Assembly (NCBI RefSeq): GCF_030053395.1
Contig: NZ_JASGBH010000005.1
Span: forward strand, 124,001 to 188,000
DNA length: 64,000 nt
Origin: Limnohabitans lacus
GTDB taxonomy: Bacteria > Pseudomonadota > Gammaproteobacteria > Burkholderiales > Burkholderiaceae_C
Direction: 5' to 3'
The translations under genes and the position numbers were made by a program. Below the pieces are notes generated by a model, which worked only from the letters and a program-made list of their open reading frames with translations, had not been told where the DNA came from and ran no database searches. Position 1 is the stretch's first letter. Each line of letters opens with the position of its first letter. Below, piece after piece: positions 50,321 to 59,140 of this stretch.

Positions 50321-50950
50321 TCAGCCCAGGCCTTTTTCGAGCATGGCCACCACTTCTTCAGCGAATTGGGCATAGCTCATGGAGCCGCCCGGACGCAACC
50401 AGGTGAAGGTCCAGTTGATCATGCCCAGCAGCATCATGGTGACCGCCGTTTGGTTGGCGGGGGTCAAGCGCTGCGGGTAGGCCCGCTTGAGAAAGCGGGT
50501 CATAGCGGCCACGATGTCGCGCTGGCGGTTGAGGATCAACTCGCGGGCCGAGACGGGTGCGGCACCCAAGGCAGCATCGGGTGCGTTGCTCAAGAACTGT
50601 GTGTCGTTGAGCAAGGCCGCATGCCGCGTGGCCGAGGTTTCGTACTCTTGCAAAAAGGCGCGCACCAGCTCGTGCAGGGCGGCGCGGTCGTCCAGGTTTT
50701 TGCGCTGGGCGGTGGCCTCGGTCTGCGCGATCAGCCCCAGCAGGCGCTGGGTGTGGCGGTCCAACAAGTCAAAAAGGATGGCTTCTTTGCTCTCGTAATA
50801 GTGGTACAGACGCGCTTTGGAGGTGCCGCAGGCGGCGGCAATCTCATTCATGCTGGCGGCGGGGTAGCTGCTTTGCGCAAAGCACTGCGCCGCGATGTCG
50901 AGGATCGCGTCGCGCTTGATGTCGTGGGAGGCGGATTTAGGGCGGGCCAT
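50321..50950 (-). CDS. TetR/AcrR family transcriptional regulator
   Basis: A 209-residue regulator. The helix-turn-helix lies at about residues 12-60: RDAILDIAAQCFAQSSYPAASMNEIAAACGTSKARLYHYYESKEAILFDLLDRH (key part CGTSKARLYHYYESKEA). The C-terminal domain includes MMLLGMINWTFTWLRPGG, typical of TetR proteins tied to fatty-acid or aromatic acid genes. It is followed by the MBL-fold gene on the same strand, and starts 12 bp downstream of the 5-FTHF cyclo-ligase stop. Confidence 0.87.
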   Translation of the reverse strand: MARPKSASHDIKRDAILDIAAQCFAQSSYPAASMNEIAAACGTSKARLYHYYESKEAILFDLLDRHTQRLLGLIAQTEATAQRKNLDDRAALHELVRAFLQEYETSATRHAALLNDTQFLSNAPDAALGAAPVSARELILNRQRDIVAAMTRFLKRAYPQRLTPANQTAVTMMLLGMINWTFTWLRPGGSMSYAQFAEEVVAMLEKGLG

Positions 50951-50961
50951 GGTGTTTCAGT

Positions 50962-51546
50962 TCAAACGGGCCACACAACGCCGTTGTCGTTCAAGATGGC
51001 GTCCAGCGGCTCGTCGTGCGGTTCGGGCTCGAAGTCGTCCACGTAGCCTTGCGTGTAGCCCAGGCCCACGGTGAAGGGCTTGGGTTGCAAGGTGGCCAAG
51101 GTACGGTCGTAAAAGCCGCCGCCATAGCCTAGGCGGTAGCCGCCAATGCCGTAGCCGACACAGGGCACAAACAACAAGGTGGGCACGATGACTTCGGTGT
51201 CTTTGGGTTTGGGGATCCCGTAGGCGTCTTCCTCCATGGGGCAGCCGGGGTACCAGGTGTGGAACGTCAAGGTCTTGTGCTGTTTGTTGACCACCGGCAG
51301 GCCGATGCGGCGGCGCTGGGGCTCGCCGTGCAGCTCGCCGTCTTCTTTCCAGCGGTGCAAAACGGGCAGCGGGTCAAACTCGCCCTTGATGGGCCAGTAG
51401 GCGCCGATCACGGTGTCGGGGCGGTCGAACAGCCAAATGCGCATGACGCGCTGCAAAGCCTCGGCACGCGCCAGGCGGTCGGGCAGGTTCAATCTTTCTT
51501 CGATCAGGGCCTTTCGCAAGGCTTTCTTGGCGTCCGCTTTGTCCAT
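50962..51546 (-). CDS. 5-formyltetrahydrofolate cyclo-ligase
   Basis: A 194-residue ATP-dependent enzyme of one-carbon metabolism converting 5-formyl-THF to methenyl-THF (YgfA/Fau family). The start at 51546 (MDKADAKKALRKALIEERLNL) gives the usual basic N terminus. RRRIGLPVV, VGYGIGGYRLGYGGGFYDRTL (in parts: YRLGYGGGFYDR) and VIGAYWPIKGEFDP are family segments. Its start codon lies only 9 bp from the divergent slt start. Confidence 0.9.
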   Translation of the reverse strand: MDKADAKKALRKALIEERLNLPDRLARAEALQRVMRIWLFDRPDTVIGAYWPIKGEFDPLPVLHRWKEDGELHGEPQRRRIGLPVVNKQHKTLTFHTWYPGCPMEEDAYGIPKPKDTEVIVPTLLFVPCVGYGIGGYRLGYGGGFYDRTLATLQPKPFTVGLGYTQGYVDDFEPEPHDEPLDAILNDNGVVWPV

Positions 51547-51555
51547 AATCAACCC

Positions 51556-53547
51556 ATGCACCTATTCAAGCAACTGACACAGATTCTGACATTGGTTGGC
51601 GCCTTGGCCGTGACCGGCCTGACCTGTTTTCCTGCGCAAGCGCAAAACAAGGGCGACGAGGCCCTGCTGGAGATGGCTCAGGCCTTCCGCAAAAACGACA
51701 AGGCCCGCCTGAGCGCCTTGCTGCCACAAGCCCGAGGCCATGTGCTCGAGCCCTTGGCTGCCTATTGGGAACTGCGCCCACGCCTGGACACGGCCTCGGA
51801 GTCTGAGATCCGCAATTTCCTGACCACTTACGCAGGAACTTATTACGAAGACCGCCTGCGCACCGACTGGCTGCTGCAATTGGGCCGCCGCCGCGACTGG
51901 GCCACATTCACCGCCGTATACCCGTACTACCGCATGCGCGACGACCGCGAAGTGCGTTGCTACGCGCTGGTGACCGAGGCCATCAACAGCAAAGCCAATG
52001 TGACCGAAGAAGCCAAGCGGCTTTGGTACTCGTTGCGCGAAGCTGAAGACGGCTGCACTTATGTGGCCGAGCACCTGCACTCGGGCAAGCAGATCAATGG
52101 TGTCGATTTGTGGCGCAAGGCCCGCATTGCCATGGACGCCAACCGCCCGGCACCCGCCAAAGCGGCGGTGGACATCGAGGCTCCCCGTTTGTCCGAGCAA
52201 GTGGCTTTGATCCATGCCGATCCGGCCAAATATTTGGACAAACGCATCATCGCCATTACCCGCAACCGCAAAGAACTGGCGGTGCTGGCCCTGATCCGCC
52301 TGGCCGCCAGCGACCCGGACAAAGCTGCGCAATTGCTGGACCACCGCTGGGAGATCCAGCTGAGTGCCGAGGAACGCAACTGGACCTGGGCCGTGATTGG
52401 CAAACAGGCCGCCCAAAAGCTGCAGGACAACGCCAGCAGCTACTTTGCCAATGTGCGCAAAGACAGCGACCTGAACGATGACCTGCTGGGCTGGAAAGTG
52501 CGCGCGGCTTTGCGCATGGGCCAATGGAAACAGGTGCTCAGTGCCACACAAGCCATGTCACCCGAAGCCCGCAAGGACCCCACCTGGACGTATTGGCAAG
52601 CCCGCGCTCTGCTGGCCACGGCTGGCAACGATACCGCGCAAAAACAAGAAGCCCAAAACCTGTTGCGCAGCATCGCCAGTGTGCGGGGCTTCTACGAACA
52701 ACTCGCCCTCGAGGAACTGGGCCAAAGCATCACCGTGCCCGATCGCCCTGTGGCTTTGACAGCGCCCGAAAAATCACAGGCCCAAGCCAACCCCGGCCTG
52801 CAAAGGGCCTTGTATGCCATCGGCATCGGCCTGCGGGCCGAGGGCAACCGCGAGTGGAACTACAGCACCAACTTGCACACCCCCGGCGGCATGAACGACC
52901 GCGAGCTGCTGGCTGCGGCCGACTTGGCCTGCCAACGCCAGGTGTGGGACCGCTGCATCAACACCAGCGACCGCACCAAAGAGGCGATCGATTTTGACCA
53001 ACGCTTTCCGATGCCCCTGCGCGACATCGTGGTGCGTCGCGCTGGCGAGATCAAACTCGACCCGGCCTATGTGTATGGCCTGATCCGCCAAGAAAGCCGC
53101 TTCATCATGGATGCCCGATCGCATGTGGGCGCCTCGGGCCTGATGCAAGTGATGCCGGCCACCGCCAAATGGACCGCCAAAAAGATCGGCCTGACCAGCT
53201 TCACACCCGACCAGATCACCGACAAGGAAGTCAACGTGGCCATTGGCACCGGCTACCTCAAGCTGGTGCTCGACGACTTCGAAGGCTCCATGGCCTTGGC
53301 GGCCGCTGCTTACAACGCTGGCCCCAGCCGTTCGCGCAATTGGCGCAACGGCCCCGTGCTGGAAGCGGCCATCTGGGCCGAGAACGTGCCGTTTCAAGAG
53401 ACACGTGACTATGTGAAGAAAGTGCTGTCCAACACCACCAACTACGCGGCGATCCTGACGCGCCAGCCTCAGTCGCTCAAAAGCCGTCTGGGGCAAGTGG
53501 GCCCGCGCAACAAAGCTTTGGTCGAAGTCAACACCGATTTGCCATGA
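51556..53547 (+). CDS. slt: soluble-type lytic murein transglycosylase
   Basis: A 663-residue periplasmic enzyme that cleaves glycan strands to make 1,6-anhydro products. A signal peptide ends FPAQAQ (about residue 30). The long helical superhelix domain covers about residues 30-480. The SLT domain follows with YVYGLIRQESRF (catalytic Glu513) and GASGLMQVMPATAKW, then AYNAGPSRSRNW. Length matches Slt70. It reads away from the cyclo-ligase gene with a 9-bp gap. Confidence 0.93.
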   Translation: MHLFKQLTQILTLVGALAVTGLTCFPAQAQNKGDEALLEMAQAFRKNDKARLSALLPQARGHVLEPLAAYWELRPRLDTASESEIRNFLTTYAGTYYEDRLRTDWLLQLGRRRDWATFTAVYPYYRMRDDREVRCYALVTEAINSKANVTEEAKRLWYSLREAEDGCTYVAEHLHSGKQINGVDLWRKARIAMDANRPAPAKAAVDIEAPRLSEQVALIHADPAKYLDKRIIAITRNRKELAVLALIRLAASDPDKAAQLLDHRWEIQLSAEERNWTWAVIGKQAAQKLQDNASSYFANVRKDSDLNDDLLGWKVRAALRMGQWKQVLSATQAMSPEARKDPTWTYWQARALLATAGNDTAQKQEAQNLLRSIASVRGFYEQLALEELGQSITVPDRPVALTAPEKSQAQANPGLQRALYAIGIGLRAEGNREWNYSTNLHTPGGMNDRELLAAADLACQRQVWDRCINTSDRTKEAIDFDQRFPMPLRDIVVRRAGEIKLDPAYVYGLIRQESRFIMDARSHVGASGLMQVMPATAKWTAKKIGLTSFTPDQITDKEVNVAIGTGYLKLVLDDFEGSMALAAAAYNAGPSRSRNWRNGPVLEAAIWAENVPFQETRDYVKKVLSNTTNYAAILTRQPQSLKSRLGQVGPRNKALVEVNTDLP

Positions 53548-53580
53548 CGGTCTGACGCAGAAAAACACAGGGAGGAAAAA

Positions 53581-54264
53581 ATGATCCAGCTTTACATCGG
53601 CAACAAAAACTATTCATCGTGGTCCATGCGCCCCTGGGTGCTGCTGCGCCAAGCGGGCATTGATTTCGCAGAAGTCTTTGTTCGCTTCGACGGCTTTGGG
53701 TCGACATCGCAGTTCAAAGCAGCGCTCAAGGACATCAACCCCGTGGGCAAGGTGCCCGTGCTGGTGCACGACGGCCTGGCGGTGTGGGACACCCTGGCCA
53801 TCGCGGAATATGTGGCCGAGCAGTTTCCCGAAAAGCAGCTGTGGCCACAAGACCGCGCCGCCCGTGCACGGGCCCGCAGCATCTGCGCCGAAATGCACAG
53901 CGGCTTTACGGGCCTGCGCAGCGCCTGCCCTATGAACATCGAGGCCCAGCTGCCCGATGTGGGCGCACTGGCACTGCGCGACAAGCCCGCGGTGCGCGCC
54001 GATCTGGAGCGCATCTGCAGCCTGTGGAGCGGCCTGCTCCAGGAACACGGTGGCCCGATGCTGTTTGGCCACTTCACCGTGGCCGATGCCTACTTTGCCC
54101 CAGTGGTGATGCGCCTGAAAACCTATGCTCTGCCGGTGCCCACCGATGTGGCCGCCTACATGGCGCGCGTGTGCGCCCTGCCCGGCGTGAAAGCCTGGAT
54201 CGACGGCGCTTTGGCCGAACAAGATTTCATCGACTTTGAAGAGCCTTTCCGGCTCCAGCGCTAA
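53581..54264 (+). CDS. glutathione S-transferase family protein
   Basis: A 227-residue GST. The thioredoxin-like N-terminal domain has IQLYIGNKNYSSWSMRPWVLL (residue Ser in NYSSWSMR as the likely GSH-activating site) and NPVGKVPVLVHDGLAVWDTLAI (in parts: GKVPVLV, WDTLAI). The helical C-terminal domain includes GHFTVADAYFAPVV. It is preceded by GGAGGA at 53571-53576. The next gene, cca, begins 4 bp after its stop codon. Substrates are not predictable. Confidence 0.9.
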   Translation: MIQLYIGNKNYSSWSMRPWVLLRQAGIDFAEVFVRFDGFGSTSQFKAALKDINPVGKVPVLVHDGLAVWDTLAIAEYVAEQFPEKQLWPQDRAARARARSICAEMHSGFTGLRSACPMNIEAQLPDVGALALRDKPAVRADLERICSLWSGLLQEHGGPMLFGHFTVADAYFAPVVMRLKTYALPVPTDVAAYMARVCALPGVKAWIDGALAEQDFIDFEEPFRLQR

Positions 54265-54268
54265 GGCC

Positions 54269-55522
54269 ATGAAAACCTACGCCGTCGGGGGAGCTGTGCG
54301 CGATGCCTTGCTGGGCTTGGCCGTGCAGGACCGCGACTGGGTGGTGGTGGGCAGCACGCCCGAGGCGATGGCGGCTTTGGGATACGCGCCGGTGGGCAAA
54401 GACTTTCCGGTGTTTTTGCACCCCCAAACCCGCGAGGAATACGCCCTGGCCCGCACCGAGCGCAAGACGGCCCGTGGCTACAAAGGCTTTGCGGTGCAGG
54501 CCGACCCCAGCGTGACGCTCGAAGAAGACCTGGCCCGGCGCGACCTCACCGTGAACGCCATGGCCGTGATCGAGGCCCTGGCGCACGAGCCCCCCAGTGC
54601 CTGGACGGGCCAGATCGAGGATCCTTTTCATGGGCAACGCGATTTGCAAGCCAAGGTGCTGCGGCATGTGACCGGCGCTTTTGCCGAAGACCCGGTGCGC
54701 ATTTTGCGGCTGGCGCGGTTTGCCGCGCGGTTTGCAGACTTTTCTGTCGCCGATGAAACCATGGCGCTGATGCGCCAGATGGTCGAGGACGGTGAAGTGG
54801 ACCATCTGGTGCCCGAGCGCGTCTGGCAGGAACTGGCCAAGGGGCTGATGAGTGAGAAGCCCTCGCGCATGTTCGAGGTGCTGCGCGCATGCGGCGCGCT
54901 CAAAGTCCTGCTGCCCGAACTGGACCGTCTTTGGGGTGTGCCCCAACGCGCCGAACACCACCCCGAGGTGGACACCGGCGTGCACATGATGCTGGTGATG
55001 GACATGGCCGCGCAATTGAACGCCCCGCTGGCCGTGCGCGTGGCTTGCCTGCTGCACGACTTGGGCAAAGGGACCACGCCCGCCGACGTGCTGCCGCGCC
55101 ACATTGGGCACGAGGGCCGCAGTGTGAAGCTTTTGCTCAAAGTGTGTGATCGCCTGCGGGTGCCCAGCGACTGCAAAGAGCTGGCTGAGGTGGTGGCGCG
55201 TGAACACGGCAACATCCACCGCAGCGACGATTTGAATGCCGAAGCCCTGATGCGCCTGTTGGAGCGCTGCGACGCCATCCGCCAGCCCGAGCGCTTTGCG
55301 CGGGTGCTGCAAGCGTGTGAATGCGATGCGCGGGGGCGACTGGGGTTTGCCGATGCGGCTTATTCACAAGCAAGCAGGCTGTTGAAGGCCCAACAAGCAG
55401 CCCTGTCGATCGAGACGGCCCCCATTGCCCAAGCGGCCGCGCAAGCAGGCCTCAAGGGCCCGCAAATTGGCGATCGCATCACCCAAGCGCGGGTTCAAGC
55501 CATCCGAAACCTGTATCCGTAG
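54269..55522 (+). CDS. cca: CCA-adding tRNA nucleotidyltransferase, with HD domain
   Basis: A 417-residue enzyme that adds or repairs the CCA end of tRNA. The nucleotidyltransferase start is MKTYAVGGAVRDALLGLAVQDRDWVVVG (in parts: VGGAVRDALLG, DRDWVVVG), and RRDLTVNAMAV and VRILRLARFAARF follow. An HD domain with LLHDLGKG lies at about residue 260, so it is the betaproteobacterial multifunctional form with phosphatase/phosphodiesterase. Start is fixed at 54269 because an upstream in-frame ATG would overlap the GST gene. It ends with a hairpin. Confidence 0.93.
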   Translation: MKTYAVGGAVRDALLGLAVQDRDWVVVGSTPEAMAALGYAPVGKDFPVFLHPQTREEYALARTERKTARGYKGFAVQADPSVTLEEDLARRDLTVNAMAVIEALAHEPPSAWTGQIEDPFHGQRDLQAKVLRHVTGAFAEDPVRILRLARFAARFADFSVADETMALMRQMVEDGEVDHLVPERVWQELAKGLMSEKPSRMFEVLRACGALKVLLPELDRLWGVPQRAEHHPEVDTGVHMMLVMDMAAQLNAPLAVRVACLLHDLGKGTTPADVLPRHIGHEGRSVKLLLKVCDRLRVPSDCKELAEVVAREHGNIHRSDDLNAEALMRLLERCDAIRQPERFARVLQACECDARGRLGFADAAYSQASRLLKAQQAALSIETAPIAQAAAQAGLKGPQIGDRITQARVQAIRNLYP

Positions 55523-55542
55523 GTCGGCCCTCAGGCCCGACC
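55522..55542. repeat. short inverted repeat after cca
   Basis: GGTCGG (55522-55527) pairs with CCGACC (55537-55542), with an inner CCT-C-AGG stem. The core GTAGGTCGG..CCGACC matches the repeat at 4.4 kb. There is no T run, so it is a REP-like unit or a weak terminator between convergent cca and trxC. Confidence 0.5.
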
Positions 55543-55550
55543 AGGGTCAC

Positions 55551-55997
55551 TCACAAGTGCGAACGCGCCCACTGGGCGATGTCGGCTGCCGAGCGGAAGG
55601 CACCGGCTTGGCGGGCGATTTCTTTGCCGCCGACAAACAGCGCCAGCGTGGGGATGCTGCGGATGTTGAAGCGGGCGGCGATGGCTTGGGCCTCTTCGGT
55701 GTTGAGTTTGGCCAGGCGCATTTGCGGCTCCAGCATCTGCGCCGCTTGCTCGAAAGCCGGGGCCATCATGCGACAGGGGCCGCACCAAGGGGCCCAAAAG
55801 TCCACCAGCACGGGCAAGTGGTTGCGCCCGATGTGACGGTCAAAAGAGTCAGAGTCCAGCGCCAGCGGATGGCCATCAAACAGGGTTTTGTGGCATTGCC
55901 CGCAGTCGGGGCGGCTGTGCATATCGGCCACACGCACCCGGTTGGTGGTGTGGCAATGCGGACAAACAATGTGCAAGGCCTCGGCGGATACGGTCAT
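55551..55997 (-). CDS. trxC: thioredoxin 2 with zinc-binding N terminus
   Basis: A 148-residue thioredoxin. The N-terminal zinc ribbon has Cys12-x2-Cys15 (VCPHC) and Cys32-x2-Cys35 (DCGQC), and the active site is W-C72-G-P-C75 in FWAPWCGPCRMM. SIPTLALFVGGKE follows. The four extra cysteines separate TrxC from TrxA; in E. coli TrxC answers to oxidative stress. It is convergent with cca. Confidence 0.93.
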   Translation of the reverse strand: MTVSAEALHIVCPHCHTTNRVRVADMHSRPDCGQCHKTLFDGHPLALDSDSFDRHIGRNHLPVLVDFWAPWCGPCRMMAPAFEQAAQMLEPQMRLAKLNTEEAQAIAARFNIRSIPTLALFVGGKEIARQAGAFRSAADIAQWARSHL

Positions 55998-56087
55998 GAG
56001 ATAACTCCTGTGTTCAAGAACACGTGGGGGTCATGGCCAGCGCTTCAAGAGCTCTTGCAAAAGGACGGCAAGGGCCGCCCGGCAACC

Positions 56088-56342
56088 TCAGCGGGGGGTG
56101 CGTGGGGTCATGGGGGGGCGACCGGCCAGGTGGCGGAAGCTGATGCGGCCTTTGCTCAGGTCGTAAGGCGACAGCTCCAAGGTCACGCGGTCACCGGCCA
56201 GGATACGGATGTGGTTCTTGCGCATCTTGCCGGCCGAGTAGGCGATCAGCTGGTGGCCGTTGTCCAAGGTCACGCGAAAACGCGTGTCGGGCAACACTTC
56301 GTTGACCACGCCCATCAATTCAATCAGTTCTTCTTTAGCCAT
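56088..56342 (-). CDS. infA: translation initiation factor IF-1, C-terminally extended form
   Basis: An 84-residue OB-fold protein. The start at 56342 gives [22 protein letters not shown], the IF-1 signature, and [25 protein letters not shown]. Normal IF-1 has 72 residues; this one carries a tail ending [10 protein letters not shown], as in the second, longer infA of many Burkholderiales. The other infA copy, in the ribosomal operon, is not in the window. The gene follows an 83-residue ORF by 10 bp. Confidence 0.9.
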   Translation of the reverse strand: MAKEELIELMGVVNEVLPDTRFRVTLDNGHQLIAYSAGKMRKNHIRILAGDRVTLELSPYDLSKGRISFRHLAGRPPMTPRTPR

Positions 56343-56352
56343 GAGTTCTCTC

Positions 56353-56604
56353 TCAAAACAAAATGAGGTTGGACGTCTGACGTTGCACCCAAAGCACACC
56401 CTCGTCGAGGGCGTACTGGCTGGCAGCGGCAGGCGTTGCAAATTCGGGCACAAACCGCATCACGCGGTCGGTGCTGGCGCTTCCGCGGCCACTGGCCACA
56501 GACACTTGCGCGCCAAAAGCCCCGTTGGGCAGCGCCCGGGAGCAAGGTTGGATTCGGTACTTGCCCATCGAGATGGACTTGTGCAAACAATGGTGAATCG
56601 ACAT
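56353..56604 (-). CDS. small protein of unknown function upstream of infA
   Basis: An 83-residue ORF. I do not recognise the family. It begins [20 protein letters not shown]; a start at the later Met ([11 protein letters not shown]) is equally possible. It contains GQVS-like [21 protein letters not shown] (quoted in parts: [20 protein letters not shown]), a Gly/Ser-rich turn before a predicted strand, and ends [10 protein letters not shown]. No signal peptide or membrane helix. It is likely real because it directly precedes infA on the same strand and shows ordinary codon use. It may be co-expressed with translation factors. Confidence 0.6.
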   Translation of the reverse strand: MSIHHCLHKSISMGKYRIQPCSRALPNGAFGAQVSVASGRGSASTDRVMRFVPEFATPAAASQYALDEGVLWVQRQTSNLILF

Positions 56605-56937
56605 GGATTTTATCTAATGGAGGTCGGCCCGCTTTTCCTGCCTCTTCGGGGCGGTCTTGTGGGCTGGGGTTTGGCACGTCCTGCTGCCAAATGCGCCTCC
56701 GATCAATCCACGCGGTGTGGACCACAGTGCACCGTGCAGAGGTGCATCAAAAGGAAGCAAAAAATCGTCTGGGCCCAGCTTTGAAAAGCATGGCGGGCGA
56801 TGTGCACAGTGGAGGACAAGACTGGCATCCCTCTGCCGGGATGCGCTATCGGCTCGCGAAGAGCTAGATGGGCATAAGTCGCCAATGGCGTGACGCACTG
56901 TAACACGTTCAGGCTTGCAGCGTTTGTGCGCACCCAC
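56605..56937. other. 333-bp gene-free leader before the small protein/infA transcript
   Basis: No ORF with family features is seen on either strand. The clearest structure is a hairpin GCATCCC (56825-56831) / GGGATGC (56838-56844) with a 6-base loop. On the minus strand the region should hold the promoter and leader of the small protein-infA transcript. No ribosomal or tRNA feature is present. Confidence 0.45.
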
Positions 56938-57132
56938 TCACAGCCACTTGGCAATCGCAGCGGCCAGCATGCTCAGCAGCAAGGTGCTGGTGATCGGGAT
57001 GAACCACTCGCGCCCGAACAGGCGGAAACGCAAGTCCCCCGGCAGGCGACCAAAGCCCAGCTTTTGCAGCCAGGGCTGCAAACCACTGAAGATGATCAGG
57101 GCCAGCAATACGACGATGAGCCAACGGAACAT
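56938..57132 (-). CDS. DUF2905 family small membrane protein
   Basis: A 64-residue protein with two membrane helices: FRWLIVVLLALIIFSGL near the N terminus and PITSTLLLSMLAAAIAKWL near the C terminus. Between them is a basic loop KLGFGRLPGDLRFRLFGREW, the DUF2905 pattern. Function is unknown. It follows the MidA-like methyltransferase by 18 bp on the same strand. Confidence 0.85.
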   Translation of the reverse strand: MFRWLIVVLLALIIFSGLQPWLQKLGFGRLPGDLRFRLFGREWFIPITSTLLLSMLAAAIAKWL

Positions 57133-57150
57133 GGGCGGCCTTGAAACGGT

Positions 57151-58266
57151 TTACAGCCGGTGCGAGCGGTCACCCCGCTCAAAGCCCTGGGCCATCCAGG
57201 CGTCCGAAGTGGCCAGGCCGACCACCTTGAACAGCTCACCCATCTCGTGCTCGTTGACCAGGCGTTGGGCCTGGCTGCGCTCGGCCAGAGAAGCCTCGGC
57301 CATGCGTTCGGCAAGCCCTAGGTTCAACAAGAACCAAGCTTGGCTGGTGTAGCCCAGCACGTGCAGCCCGGCATTCTGTGCGGCCAGCGCCACGCCGGTG
57401 AAATTGACGTGGGCGGTGATGTCTTTTTGGCCCACGGCCACCAGCGGATCGGCATCGGCCTGGTGCAGCTGGTGGCACATGACGGTGCCCATGTGGCGTT
57501 GCGGGTGAAAGTATTCACCCTCCGGGAAACCGTAGTCCAGGAAAAAAGCCGCGCCGCCACGGCCCGCTTTGAGCCGTTCGGCCAAGCTGGCGATGAAGGC
57601 CTCGCCTTGTGGGTGGATTTCGGTCAGGTAGTCGTGCTCGCCCTCGATGGCCATTGGCGGGCGCAAGTCGGTGGGCCGGTCTTCCCAAGCGAAAGCATCG
57701 CCTGCGCTGACCACACCCCGCTCATGCCAAACCCCGCCTGTGCGCTGCAAGAGCTGCACCGGCATGGCGTCGAGCACCTCGTTGCCCACCACCACGCCCT
57801 CGATGGCCTCAGGCCAGACGTCCAGCCAGCGGACTTTGTGGGCGTGTGCCGCCAAGGTATCGGCCTGGCGAGCGCGCAAGGTGCCCGACAGATCGATGAT
57901 GGTGTAGCGCGTCACGGCATCGCCCAGGCTGTCCAGCAGCTGCAAGGCCAAGGCGCCAGTGCCAGCACCAAACTCCCAAACCTCGTGCGTGCCGGTGGCT
58001 TGCAAGGCCTGTTTGACCTGCACCGCCAGGGTGTGGCCAAACATGGGGGTCAAACCGGGCGCGGTCACGAAATCGCTGCCTGACGAAGGCATGGCGCCGA
58101 ACTTTTGCAGGGCGTTGGTGTAGTAGCCCAGACCCGGCTCGTACAGCGCCATGGCCATGAAACGGTCAAAACCGATCCAACCGCCCGCTTGCGCGATGGC
58201 TTGGTGGATGCGTAGGTTCAATTCAGAGGAGGTGTTGGGCGTCGTCACACTGCGATTGTCGCCCAA
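57151..58266 (-). CDS. MidA/NDUFAF7-family SAM-dependent methyltransferase
   Basis: A 371-residue class I methyltransferase of COG1565. The SAM-binding part includes GSDFVTAPGLTPMFGHTLA (about residues 60-80), WEFGAGTGALALQLLD and VGNEVLDAMPVQLL. In mitochondria the homologue methylates complex I subunit NDUFS2; bacterial roles are little known. The start could be later (VTTPNTSSEL), since the first residues MGDNRS are unusual. It is divergent from the pteridine reductase-like gene. Confidence 0.85.
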   Translation of the reverse strand: MGDNRSVTTPNTSSELNLRIHQAIAQAGGWIGFDRFMAMALYEPGLGYYTNALQKFGAMPSSGSDFVTAPGLTPMFGHTLAVQVKQALQATGTHEVWEFGAGTGALALQLLDSLGDAVTRYTIIDLSGTLRARQADTLAAHAHKVRWLDVWPEAIEGVVVGNEVLDAMPVQLLQRTGGVWHERGVVSAGDAFAWEDRPTDLRPPMAIEGEHDYLTEIHPQGEAFIASLAERLKAGRGGAAFFLDYGFPEGEYFHPQRHMGTVMCHQLHQADADPLVAVGQKDITAHVNFTGVALAAQNAGLHVLGYTSQAWFLLNLGLAERMAEASLAERSQAQRLVNEHEMGELFKVVGLATSDAWMAQGFERGDRSHRL

Positions 58267-58366
58267 GCCGCGCGGGGTCTTGGGTGCGGGCCCGCCCTGG
58301 ATGGGGCGGCTTGCCCGATAATTCAGGGCTTACCACCTCTCACCCACGGGGCTTTGCCCGCACGAC

Positions 58367-59140
58367 ATGAAACAAGTTCTGGTCACCGGAGGCGCTCAAC
58401 GCCTGGGCGCAGAGATCGTCCGCCAATTTGCGGCGGCGGGCTGGCGCGTGTGGTGCCACTACCAACGCTCTGCCGATGCCGCCCGCGCACTCCAAGCCGA
58501 ACTGCGCACGGCAGGCGCTCAAGTGGACTTGGTGCAAGCCGACCTGGCCCAAAGCACCGATGTGCAGCGCATGGTGGACCACATCGCCCAGACATCTGGG
58601 CCGCTGGACTGCCTGGTGAACAACGCCTCGCTGTTCGAGCCCGACACTGGGGCCGCGATGGACCCGAACGGCACCCGCCAGCAGCTGGAAGTGAACCTGA
58701 TCGCGCCGCTGGCCCTGGCATCCCTGATGGCTCAGCAAGCTGCGCCCAAGGCCCTGCCCGGCCAGCGCAGCGTGGTCCACATCTTGGACCAGAAGGTGTT
58801 CAACCTGAACCCCGACTATTTTTCGTACACCGTCTCCAAATTGGCGCTGGAGCGTTCGGTGGCTTTGCAAGCGCAAGCCCTGGCCCCTTTGCGGGTGTGT
58901 GGCGTGGCGCCGGGCTTGATGTTTTTGAGCGGCCCGCAAACCCAAGAGAACTTTGACCGCGCCAGCCGCGTGAACCTCTTGCGTGAGCCGATCGACCCGG
59001 TGCAGGTGGCGGCGACCTGCCTGTTTTTGGCGCAAAACCCCTGCATCACCGGCACCACGGTCTGTGTGGACAACGGCCAACACCTGGTGCCTTTGGCACG
59101 TGACGTGATGTTCTTGGCCGACGCGAAAGACAAGGCATGA
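58367..59140 (+). CDS. SDR oxidoreductase, pteridine reductase-like (FolM/PTR1 pattern)
   Basis: A 257-residue SDR whose nucleotide motif is TGGAQRLG (residues 7-14) with Arg12, the TGxxxRxG form specific to pteridine reductases; ordinary SDRs have Gly there. The catalytic region reads ILDQKVFNLNPDYFSYTVSK: Asp141, Tyr154 and Lys158, with Asp in place of the usual Ser, as in FolM and PTR1. It should reduce dihydropterin or dihydromonapterin to the tetrahydro form with NADPH. The ATGA overlap with a dihydroneopterin aldolase gene supports a pterin role. Confidence 0.85.
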   Translation: MKQVLVTGGAQRLGAEIVRQFAAAGWRVWCHYQRSADAARALQAELRTAGAQVDLVQADLAQSTDVQRMVDHIAQTSGPLDCLVNNASLFEPDTGAAMDPNGTRQQLEVNLIAPLALASLMAQQAAPKALPGQRSVVHILDQKVFNLNPDYFSYTVSKLALERSVALQAQALAPLRVCGVAPGLMFLSGPQTQENFDRASRVNLLREPIDPVQVAATCLFLAQNPCITGTTVCVDNGQHLVPLARDVMFLADAKDKA

